A DNA stretch of 7,623 nucleotides, taken from Methylobacterium sp. GTDB lineage: Bacteria > Pseudomonadota > Alphaproteobacteria > Rhizobiales > Beijerinckiaceae. Where the stretch lies: positions 1 through 7,623 of the forward strand of contig JAJKJG010000161.1 of assembly GCA_021154065.1 (NCBI GenBank), given 5' to 3'. A program made the translations under genes and the position numbers. Positions 1-5,382 of the stretch are shown in pieces (the first letter of the stretch is position 1; each line of letters starts with the position of its first letter). The notes under the pieces were generated by a model, which saw only the letters and a list, made by a program, of their open reading frames with translations, was not told the DNA's origin and searched no databases.

Positions 1-512
1 CGCTTGTAGGGGCGAAAGCCGGCGCCGAGATAGAACGCCACCGCCCGCGGGTGATCGAGGCTGCAGGTATGCACCCAAAGCCGGGCGATCGGCCGCGCCC
101 AGCCCCGCGCGATCGCGGTCTCGATCAGGAAGCCTCCGGCGCCCGTCCCGACCGCCTCCGGAATGACGCCAAGGAAGGCGATCTCGCAGGCGCCCGGGTG
201 CCGGAAGTCGAGCTCGAGGAGGCCGATATCGGCGTCGCCGGCACGCAGCGCCAGAGCCTCGATCGCCGGATCGGCGAGGATCGCGCGCAGCTCCGGCTCC
301 GGCATGACGAGGCGGCTGAACCACAGCCAGGGCGCGCCGACGCGGCGGAAGAGCGCGCGATAGCGCTCGATGTCGTCCCCGATCGGCGTCAGCCCGAAAG
401 GTCCGGCGGGCCGGACCGGGCGGAGAGGGCGCTCGCGCATCTCGAGGAAGGTGACGACGGCCGCGATCTTGCCGGGCGGCAGGTCGGTGTATCCCTCGGC
501 GCTCAGCGCCAT
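1..512 (-). CDS. GNAT family N-acetyltransferase (C-terminus cut by window edge)
   Basis: Probable acetyl-CoA-dependent N-acyltransferase of the GNAT superfamily; the acceptor substrate cannot be read from the sequence. The visible 170 residues begin MALSAEGYTDLPPGK. They carry a motif-A-like acetyl-CoA pyrophosphate loop (residues 121-127, VGTGAGG) after a strand IAFLGVIP (111-118). A motif-B-like end follows, RLWVHTC (144-150) and then HPRAVAFYLGAGF (154-166), the usual GNAT pattern in which a Tyr sits just before a Gly-Phe turn. The start at 512 is chosen because GGAGGAG lies 7 nt upstream on the minus strand; an in-frame ATG at 533 lacks such a site. The reading frame is open to the left edge, so at least a few C-terminal residues are missing. 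It is divergent from the hydrolase operon. The family call is firm; the specificity is unknown. Confidence 0.85.
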   Translation of the reverse strand, partial: MALSAEGYTDLPPGKIAAVVTFLEMRERPLRPVRPAGPFGLTPIGDDIERYRALFRRVGAPWLWFSRLVMPEPELRAILADPAIEALALRAGDADIGLLELDFRHPGACEIAFLGVIPEAVGTGAGGFLIETAIARGWARPIARLWVHTCSLDHPRAVAFYLGAGFRPYK

Positions 513-519
513 CGTCGGC

Positions 520-526
520 TCCTCCG
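520..526 (-). promoter_or_regulatory. Shine-Dalgarno site of the acetyltransferase gene
   Basis: On the minus strand GGAGGAG is followed by CCGACG and then ATG. This is a near-ideal anti-16S match and spacing, and it decides the start codon at 512 over the in-frame ATG at 533. Confidence 0.75.
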
Positions 527-556
527 GCGGCATCGACAGCGTCCTGCTGTGGACAA

Positions 557-569
557 GGTTCCTGGAACC
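557..569. promoter_or_regulatory. Palindrome in divergent intergenic region (possible operator)
   Basis: GGTTCC-T-GGAACC is a perfect inverted repeat with 6-bp arms around a single central base. It lies between the divergent acetyltransferase and hydrolase genes. A weak -35-like TGGACA (550-555) abuts it on the plus strand, but no convincing -10 is visible. A second, imperfect inverted repeat follows (GCCATGT at 573-579 against ACATTGGC at 585-592). Position and symmetry suggest a regulator site; no regulator gene is present in the window, so the role is inference. Confidence 0.35.
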
Positions 570-627
570 CGTGCCATGTCTCCTACATTGGCGGAAGGTG
601 GCGCACGAGAGGAGAGCCAGGCCGGCG

Positions 628-1506
628 ATGGATGCAAGAGTAGGTTGGCGCAGCGATGAGGCCGGCGCGGCGCCGAGCGTCAGGATCCGCATGCTCCCCG
701 GCGAGCCCGGCGCGCCGGGGCTCGAATTCATCGAGGCTGTGCCCGATTTCGCGCCGACCGGAGCGCCGGTCCTCTTCGTCCACGGCGCCTTCGCCGGGGC
801 ATGGATGTGGCGCGAGGTGTTCATGCCGTTCTTCGCCCGCCGCGGCCGCGCCTGCGCGGCGGTCAGCCTGCGCGGTCACGGCGCGAGCGAGGGCCGGGCA
901 GGCCTACGCGCGGCGCGGCTTTCGGATTACCGCGACGATCTGCAGCGTGCCTTTGCGGCTTTGCCCGAGCCGCCGGTCGTCGTCGCCCACTCGCTCGGCG
1001 GCCTCCTGGCGCAGCAGCTCATCGGGCGGGAGGAGATGCGCGCGCTCGCGCTCCTCGCCTCGCTGCCGCCCGAAGGGCTGTGGCTCGAGAGCCCGCGGCT
1101 CGCGATCACCGATCCGCATATCTGGATCGAGGCCGTCGCGGGCTCGGCCGCCGGCGACCGGCGCCCGATCGGCATGGCGGCGCACGAGGTGCTGTTCTCC
1201 GAAGGGCTGCCGCGCGAACACGTCGCCCGCTACGCCGCCCTGATGACGCCCGAGTCGCCGCGCGCGCTCACCGACGCGCACGTCCCCGGCCCGATCGTCT
1301 CGGCCCTCCTCGCGGGCGTCCCGACGCTCGTCCTCGGCGGCACGCGCGACCGGCTCGTCACCCGCGGCTCGACGCTGCGCACCGCGCTCTACCACGGCGC
1401 CGAGCACCGCACGATCGAGGGCGGCGGCCATTTCCTCCAGCTCGATCCCAACGCCGCCGAGGTCGCCCGCGGCGTGCTCGATTGGATCGCCGGTATGGGC
1501 GCGTAA
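628..1506 (+). CDS. alpha/beta hydrolase
   Basis: A 292-residue alpha/beta-hydrolase-fold enzyme, probably cytoplasmic because no signal peptide is visible; substrate unknown. The oxyanion-hole segment is LFVHGAFAGAWMW (49-61), with HG at 52-53. The nucleophile elbow is AHSLGG with Ser122, preceded by the hydrophobic strand VVV. The acid is probably Asp241 in LGGTRDRLVT, and the base is His268 in EGGGHFLQLDP, so the Ser-Asp-His triad is complete and well spaced. The frame stays open upstream to 370, but that part is antisense to the acetyltransferase and does not resemble a hydrolase N-terminus. I therefore use ATG 628, downstream of purine-rich GAGAGGAGAG (607-616, rather distant). ATG 691 is possible but would drop a likely first strand. 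It is the first gene of the plus-strand group, 69 nt before the membrane protein gene. Esterase, lipase-like or lactonase activity cannot be separated by eye. Confidence 0.9.
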   Translation: MDARVGWRSDEAGAAPSVRIRMLPGEPGAPGLEFIEAVPDFAPTGAPVLFVHGAFAGAWMWREVFMPFFARRGRACAAVSLRGHGASEGRAGLRAARLSDYRDDLQRAFAALPEPPVVVAHSLGGLLAQQLIGREEMRALALLASLPPEGLWLESPRLAITDPHIWIEAVAGSAAGDRRPIGMAAHEVLFSEGLPREHVARYAALMTPESPRALTDAHVPGPIVSALLAGVPTLVLGGTRDRLVTRGSTLRTALYHGAEHRTIEGGGHFLQLDPNAAEVARGVLDWIAGMGA

Positions 1507-1511
1507 GCACC

Positions 1512-1533
1512 GGGCCTTGCGGGAGCCAGGGCC
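1512..1533 (+). other. Possible RNA hairpin between hydrolase and membrane-protein genes
   Basis: GGGCCTTGC (1512-1520) can pair with GCCAGGGCC (1525-1533) across a GGGA loop, with 7 of 9 pairs formed. No T-run follows, so it is not a standard intrinsic terminator. It could be an mRNA processing or partial attenuation site, or simply chance in GC-rich DNA. Confidence 0.2.
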
Positions 1534-1575
1534 GTCAGGCACAGAAGGGCTGAGCCGAGGAGCGGTCCCCCGCCG

Positions 1576-2589
1576 ATGAAGAACGCGCGTGAGTTCGTGT
1601 GGCCGTTGATCGGGTTCGTCGCCGTCATCGTCTCAGGCTATCTCCTCTATCGCGAGCTGCGCGACATCTCCTTCGTCACCGTGTGGGCGAGCCTCGCCGC
1701 GATCCCGCCGCAGCGCTATCTCTTCGCCGGGCTCTCGACCCTCGTCGCCTATGCGGCGCTCGCCTGGTACGACCGGATCGCGCTCCTGCATCTCGGCGTG
1801 CACCACATCTCGTGGCTCTTCGTCTCGGTGTGCTCGTTCACCACCTACGCGCTGTCGCACAACATCGGCGCCTCGGTGTTCTCGGGCGCGCTCGTGCGCT
1901 ACCGCGCCTACACCTCGAAGGGCCTCGCCGCGCCGCAGGTGGCGGTGCTCGTGGCGCTGTGCTCCTTCACCTTCGGCCTCGGCACGATCCTGCTCGGTGG
2001 GCTGGTGCTGACGATCAAGCCGGATCTTCTCAGTCGGCTGGAGGGCGCCGGCCTGCACAACTGGCTCACCAACCCGACGGCGGCGCGCGTGCTCGGCCTC
2101 GCGCTCCTCGGCTTCGTCGCTCTCTATGTCGTCGGCTCGCTGTTGCATCTGAAGCCGATCACGATCTTCAAGTTCCGGCTCGACTACCCGCGCCCGGCCG
2201 TGATGGTGCGCCAGCTCGTCGCGGCGCCGCTCGAGCTGCTGGGCGCCGCCGGCATCATCTATTTCGCGCTGCCGGCCCATCTCGAGCCGAGCTTTCTCAC
2301 CGTGCTCGCGGTCTTCCTCGCCTCGTTCTCGGCGGCGCTCGCCTCGCACGCGCCCGGCGGCCTCGGGGTCTTCGAGATCATCTTCATCACGGCGATGCCC
2401 GACATCCCGAAGCCGGACGTGCTCGCCGCGCTCCTGATCTTCCGGTTCTTCTACCTCCTCATTCCCTTCATGATGGCGCTCGTCGTCGTGCTGCTGTTCG
2501 AGCGCGCGCGCCTCGCCCATTCCTGGCGCGACCGGATGGGGCCGGCGACGAGCCCGCCGCCGCCGGGCACGCCCGGGCCGCCCGTCTGA
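1576..2589 (+). CDS. YbhN / UPF0104-type membrane protein (lysylphosphatidylglycerol flippase-like domain)
   Basis: A 337-residue inner-membrane protein with roughly eight or nine hydrophobic segments (about 9-25, 47-65, 82-105, 120-145, 172-190, 213-232, 238-257 and 283-309, plus a short one near 265-273). It matches the membrane domain shared by YbhN/UPF0104 proteins and the N-terminal flippase half of MprF. Supporting motifs are SHNIGASVFSGALVRYRAY (94-112) and SHAPGGLGVFEII (257-269), the family's characteristic Gly-rich loop followed by Glu. The cytosolic aminoacyl-phosphatidylglycerol synthase domain of full MprF is absent, so this is the membrane domain alone. The C-terminus is a proline-rich tail (PPPPGTPGPPV). 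The start is ATG 1576 with GAGGAG at 1557-1562, somewhat distant; GTG 1597 is an alternative. It ends 2 nt before the methyltransferase gene. The fold call is solid; a lipid flippase or transport role is inferred from the family. Confidence 0.85.
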   Translation: MKNAREFVWPLIGFVAVIVSGYLLYRELRDISFVTVWASLAAIPPQRYLFAGLSTLVAYAALAWYDRIALLHLGVHHISWLFVSVCSFTTYALSHNIGASVFSGALVRYRAYTSKGLAAPQVAVLVALCSFTFGLGTILLGGLVLTIKPDLLSRLEGAGLHNWLTNPTAARVLGLALLGFVALYVVGSLLHLKPITIFKFRLDYPRPAVMVRQLVAAPLELLGAAGIIYFALPAHLEPSFLTVLAVFLASFSAALASHAPGGLGVFEIIFITAMPDIPKPDVLAALLIFRFFYLLIPFMMALVVVLLFERARLAHSWRDRMGPATSPPPPGTPGPPV

Positions 2590-2591
2590 TC

Positions 2592-3413
2592 GTGAGAAGC
2601 CAGGCGCGCCGGCTCGGCTTCGGCCTCGCGACGATCCTCGGGCTCTCGCGGCGCGGCTTCTTCATCCCCTACCGCCATGCCGGCACGGTCGCGCCGACAG
2701 GCTACCCGGCCCTGCGGCCGCTGTTTCAGGCGGCGGAGCCCCGGTTCCGGGCGGTGCTCGACGACATCGCCGCGGCGGCGCGCGAGCTCGACGCGATCGC
2801 GGCCGGCGACGGTCCGGCGCGCTTCGACCAGGACTGGTTCCCGCGGCTCGACGCCGCCGCCGCCTACGCCATCCTGCGCGCCCACAAGCCGCGGCGGATC
2901 GTCGAGATCGGGTCGGGGCACTCGACGCGGTTCCTCGCGCGCGCGGTCGCCGACGGCGGTCTCGGCACGGCGATCACCTGCATCGATCCGGCGCCCCGCG
3001 CCGCCATCGCGTTGCCGGGCGTCCGGCACCTGCCGAGCCTGCTCTGCGACGCGCCGCCGGAGCTTTTCGCCGAGCTTGCGGCCGGGGACGTGCTGTTCGT
3101 CGATTCGAGCCATCTCGCGATGCCGGGCACCGACGTCGACCGCATCGTCCTCGATCTCCTGCCGCGGTTGCCAGCGGGCGTGCTCGTCCACATCCACGAC
3201 GTGTTCCTGCCCGACCCCTATCCCCCGGAATGGGCCTGGCGCGGCTACAACGAGCAGCTCCTCGTCGGCGCGCTCATCCAGGGCGGAGCCTTCGAGCTCG
3301 TCTTCGCGAGCCGCTACGTCGCGGCGCATCGCCCGGACTGGCTCGGGCCGGTGGCGCGGCTGCCGCTGCCGTCCGGCGCCTACGAGACGAGCCTGTGGCT
3401 GCGCAAGCGCTGA
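2592..3413 (+). CDS. class I SAM-dependent methyltransferase (Methyltransf_24-like)
   Basis: A 273-residue protein with a Rossmann-type S-adenosylmethionine-binding core. Motif I is VEIGSGHST (104-112); the acidic end of strand 2 is CIDPA (130-134). A later strand carries DVLFVDSSH (166-174), and strand 5 gives VHIHDVFLPDPYP (199-211), a pattern typical of Methyltransf_24 proteins with conserved Asp and His residues. A basic N-terminus (residues 1-30) precedes a helical region (about 44-72). Methyl transfer to a small molecule, sugar or lipid is likely, but the acceptor is unknown. The start is GTG 2592, two nt after the upstream stop codon. No Shine-Dalgarno is visible and no early in-frame ATG exists, which points to translational coupling. 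The frame is open far upstream, but that part is a shadow of the membrane protein gene. The 3' end overlaps the MFS gene by 19 nt. Confidence 0.85.
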   Translation: MRSQARRLGFGLATILGLSRRGFFIPYRHAGTVAPTGYPALRPLFQAAEPRFRAVLDDIAAAARELDAIAAGDGPARFDQDWFPRLDAAAAYAILRAHKPRRIVEIGSGHSTRFLARAVADGGLGTAITCIDPAPRAAIALPGVRHLPSLLCDAPPELFAELAAGDVLFVDSSHLAMPGTDVDRIVLDLLPRLPAGVLVHIHDVFLPDPYPPEWAWRGYNEQLLVGALIQGGAFELVFASRYVAAHRPDWLGPVARLPLPSGAYETSLWLRKR

Positions 3414-4609
3414 AGGCGCCCGACGGGGCGGGCTCAGGGCCGCGGGCAGTCGCCGTCGCGAACGGCGCGCATGTCCTCCACGATGGCCTCTCGGACCTGC
3501 TCTATGTCTTCTTCCCGATCTGGCAGGCGGCGCTCGGCCTCGACTATGCGTCCATCGGCATCCTCAAGGCGTGCTACTCGGGCGGCATGGCGTCGTTCCA
3601 GCTCGCCGCGACGCGGCTTGCGGGACGGATCGGCCACGGGCCTGTCCTCGCCGCCGGGACCGCGCTTGCCGGGGCGGGCTTTCTCGCCGCGGCTCACGCC
3701 GGCGGCTTCGCCGGGCTCGCGGCGGCGCTCCTGATCGCCGGCGCCGGCGCCGCGGCGCAGCACCCGCTCGGCTCCGACATCGTGGCGCGCATGACCCCGC
3801 CGGCACGGCGGCGGCAGGCGCTCGGGCTCTACAACACCGTCGGCGACATCGGGAAGGTCCTGTTTCCAGCACTTGCCACCGGCGCGCTGCTGGTCATGCC
3901 GGCGGCGGTCGTGCTCGACGGGATCGGCGCCGTCGCGATCGTCGCCGGCGTGCTCATCCTCTTAGCTCTCCCGGCGATCGCGCCGCCGCGGCCCGCCGCC
4001 GGCGAGCCCGCCGCCGGCAACCCGGCCGCTGCGACCCCGGCCGTCTTCCGCCAGCCCGGCTTTGCGGTCCTGTTCGGGGTCGGCATGATCGACACCGCCG
4101 CGCGGGCCGGATTCCTGACCTTCTTCCCGCTGGCGCTCGCCGCGAAGGGCGCCGCGATCGGCACCATCGGGCTCGCGCTGACGCTCGTCTTCGTCGGCGG
4201 GGCGATTGGGAAGTTCGTCTGCGGGCCGCTCGGCGCCCGCTTCGGCGTGTTCTGGACGGTCGCCGTCACCGAGGGCGCAACCGCGGCCGGCGCGCTCGCC
4301 GCGCCGTTCGCGCCGCTCTGGCTGGCGCTTGCCCTCGCGCCGGTGATCGGCATCGCGCTCAACGGCACCTCGACGGTGCTCTACGGCACCGTGCCCGAGC
4401 TCGTGCCGGAGGCGGCGCGCAGCCGCGCCTTTGGCCTGTTCTACACCGGCACCATCGGGGCCGGCGCCGCGACGCCGATCGTGCTCGGCCTCATCGGCGA
4501 TGCGCTCTCGCTTCCGGCCGCGATGGCGGGCCTCGCCGGCTTCGTGCTCGCGGCGCCGGTGCTGACGCTCGCGCTGCGCGCGCCGCTCGCGCGGCTCGGG
4601 GCGGGGTGA
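3395..4609 (+). CDS. MFS transporter
   Basis: A 404-residue major facilitator superfamily permease with two six-helix halves separated by a loop at about 193-220. The N-half opens with NGAHVLHDGLSDLLYVFFPIW (23-43). The loop between helices 2 and 3 is RLAGRIGHGP (74-83). AQHPLGSDIV (121-130) and GLYNTVGDIGKVLFPAL (144-160) resemble the HP-containing helix 4 and following region of fosmidomycin-resistance (Fsr)-like carriers. The C-half repeats the pattern with GPLGARFG (277-284) after helix 8. The substrate cannot be assigned; drug or metabolite efflux is the usual family role. The start is the GTG at 3395 inside the end of the methyltransferase gene. Frame continuity and the lack of an early in-frame ATG favour it, though the exact start is uncertain. 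The interdomain loop contains a 15-bp tandem repeat. No intrinsic terminator is visible after the stop. Confidence 0.85.
   Translation: MAAQALKAPDGAGSGPRAVAVANGAHVLHDGLSDLLYVFFPIWQAALGLDYASIGILKACYSGGMASFQLAATRLAGRIGHGPVLAAGTALAGAGFLAAAHAGGFAGLAAALLIAGAGAAAQHPLGSDIVARMTPPARRRQALGLYNTVGDIGKVLFPALATGALLVMPAAVVLDGIGAVAIVAGVLILLALPAIAPPRPAAGEPAAGNPAAATPAVFRQPGFAVLFGVGMIDTAARAGFLTFFPLALAAKGAAIGTIGLALTLVFVGGAIGKFVCGPLGARFGVFWTVAVTEGATAAGALAAPFAPLWLALALAPVIGIALNGTSTVLYGTVPELVPEAARSRAFGLFYTGTIGAGAATPIVLGLIGDALSLPAAMAGLAGFVLAAPVLTLALRAPLARLGAG
3992..4036 (+). repeat. 15-bp tandem repeat in MFS interdomain loop
   Basis: Three consecutive 15-bp units (3992-4006, 4007-4021, 4022-4036) encode PAAGE, PAAGN and PAAAT. 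The first two differ only at the last codon; the third is degenerate. The unit length keeps the frame, so copy number could change the loop length without breaking the protein. Confidence 0.7.
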
Positions 4610-4653
4610 GCATACGCGCGAGCTTGCCGAAGCACATGCCCGCGCGATCTTCT

Positions 4654-4675
4654 CGGAGTTGCGCGATTCACTCCG
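4654..4675. promoter_or_regulatory. Inverted repeat over the toxin-antitoxin promoter (probable autoregulatory operator)
   Basis: CGGAGT (4654-4659) and ACTCCG (4670-4675) are perfect inverted 6-bp arms separated by 10 nt. The right arm covers most of the -35 box (4667-4672). An operator here fits the usual negative autoregulation of type II toxin-antitoxin operons by antitoxin or complex; binding itself is inference. Confidence 0.5.
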
Positions 4676-4695
4676 TGCGTGGCGCGTGTTAGAAT
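4667..4695 (+). promoter_or_regulatory. Extended -10 promoter of the toxin-antitoxin operon
   Basis: -35 TTCACT (4667-4672, 4 of 6 consensus matches), a 17-nt spacer, then TAGAAT (4690-4695, 5 of 6) with the extended -10 element TG one base upstream (4687-4688). Counting the last -10 base as -7 puts +1 at 4702, which is the A of the antitoxin ATG. The transcript would be leaderless. No Shine-Dalgarno precedes the ATG, which agrees. Confidence 0.65.
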
Positions 4696-4701
4696 AGAGC
4701 C

Positions 4702-4953
4702 ATGACGAAGACGCTCGAGCGCGCTCTGGCCGAGATCGCCCGGCTTTCAGAGGCTGAGCAGGATCGAATCGGGCGGGAACTCCTCGCCGACATGGAGAGG
4801 CTGCGCACTGGCCCGTCGGGCATCTCGGAAGATGCGCGCCCGCTTTCTCCGGCCGATCGCGAATGGTTGGCCGCGAACCGCGTCGGGCGGACCCTCTCCT
4901 CGATCGACGCAGGCACGCTCGTTTCACGGATGCGGGATGAAGACTGGCGGTGA
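4702..4953 (+). CDS. antitoxin of a PIN-toxin type II toxin-antitoxin module
   Basis: An 83-residue protein directly upstream of and overlapping a PIN toxin, so by position it is the cognate antitoxin that would bind and inhibit the nuclease. The N-terminal half (about 4-36) is a charged, helical stretch (TLERALAEIARLSEAEQDRI). The C-terminal half is polar (residues 37-83, ending MRDEDWR), the sort of flexible tail antitoxins use to block the toxin. I do not see a clear AbrB, ribbon-helix-helix or Phd motif, so I leave out a vapB symbol. It starts at the ATG placed at the predicted transcription start and lacks a ribosome-binding site. Its stop overlaps the toxin start as GTGA. Base composition is lower in GC than the flanking genes (38 of 60 in 4741-4800 against 49 of 60 in 4561-4620). 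Assignment rests mainly on context. Confidence 0.75.
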   Translation: MTKTLERALAEIARLSEAEQDRIGRELLADMERLRTGPSGISEDARPLSPADREWLAANRVGRTLSSIDAGTLVSRMRDEDWR

Positions 4954-5366
4954 GCCTCTACCTCGACGCCAGCCTCCTTGTCGCAATCTTCATCGAGGAC
5001 GCGCTCTCGGCGGATGCCGACGCGCTTCTGGCTTCGAACACGCGTGCCTTGCTCGTAAGTGACTTTGCAGCGGCGGAGTTTGCTTCCGCGCTCGCGCGCC
5101 TCGTTCGAATGGGCGAGCTCAGCGCCGAAGCCGCGCATGCAGCCTTCGCCAATTTCGATGCCTGGACCGCGCGGCTCGGCCCCCGACTCCGAACCGAGGC
5201 CTCGGATGTCATCGACGCGGAAGGATTTCTCCGCCGGCTCGATCTGAACCTGCGGACAGCGGACGCCCTCAACATTGCGATCGTCCGGCGGCATGGGCTG
5301 ACGCTCGCGACCTTCGACCACAGAATGGCGGCTGTGGCGACGACTCTCGGCCTCGCGACTGTCTAG
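4950..5366 (+). CDS. PIN-domain ribonuclease toxin (VapC-like)
   Basis: A 138-residue PIN-domain protein, the normal size for VapC-type toxins, which act as Mg2+-dependent endoribonucleases on tRNA or rRNA. The four expected acidic residues are all present: Asp6 in LYLDASLL, Glu43 in FAAAEFASAL, Asp105 in LRTADALNIAI and Asp123 in LATFDHRMA. The active site therefore appears intact. The start is GTG 4950, overlapping the antitoxin stop by 4 nt (GTGA), typical of translationally coupled pairs. The C-terminus is hydrophobic (AAVATTLGLATV). It is convergent with flhA, with 16 nt between stop codons and no visible intrinsic terminator between them. The family call is strong; the RNA target is unknown, and the vapC symbol is withheld because the antitoxin family is not recognised. 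Confidence 0.88.
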   Translation: MSLYLDASLLVAIFIEDALSADADALLASNTRALLVSDFAAAEFASALARLVRMGELSAEAAHAAFANFDAWTARLGPRLRTEASDVIDAEGFLRRLDLNLRTADALNIAIVRRHGLTLATFDHRMAAVATTLGLATV

Positions 5367-5382
5367 CCGCGGACCGACAGCC

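Noticed and set aside
370..627. Upstream in-frame extension of the hydrolase to a start at 370
   Set aside because: This stretch is antisense to the acetyltransferase, its translation (Arg/Gly/Ser-rich) has no hydrolase features, and the hydrolase core starts well after 628.
51..659. Plus-strand frame of 202 residues
   Set aside because: It is the opposite-strand shadow of the acetyltransferase; composition is Arg/Ala/Asp-rich with no fold-like pattern.
1599..2591. Upstream part of the long frame that ends with the methyltransferase
   Set aside because: It is a +2 shadow of the membrane protein gene with Arg/Ala/His-rich nonsense; methyltransferase-like sequence begins only after GTG 2592.
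2677..4692. Plus-strand frame of 671 residues
   Set aside because: Dominated by Arg/Ser/Ala and lying out of frame over the methyltransferase and MFS genes, whose own frames have clear family motifs. High GC makes long empty frames common.
4608..4697. Short open frame reading EHTRELAEAHARAIFSELRD and on to a stop before the antitoxin
   Set aside because: It looks helical and tempting, but it has no start codon of its own with a ribosome site and runs through the antitoxin promoter. I treat it as chance, or at most a decayed remnant.
3962..4927. Minus-strand frame of 321 residues over the MFS and antitoxin genes
   Set aside because: Arg/Glu/Gly-rich shadow with no recognisable domain, opposite to convincing coding frames.
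5367..5382. Bidirectional terminator between toxin and flhA
   Set aside because: The 16-nt gap has only a CCGCGG palindrome and no hairpin with a T-run.
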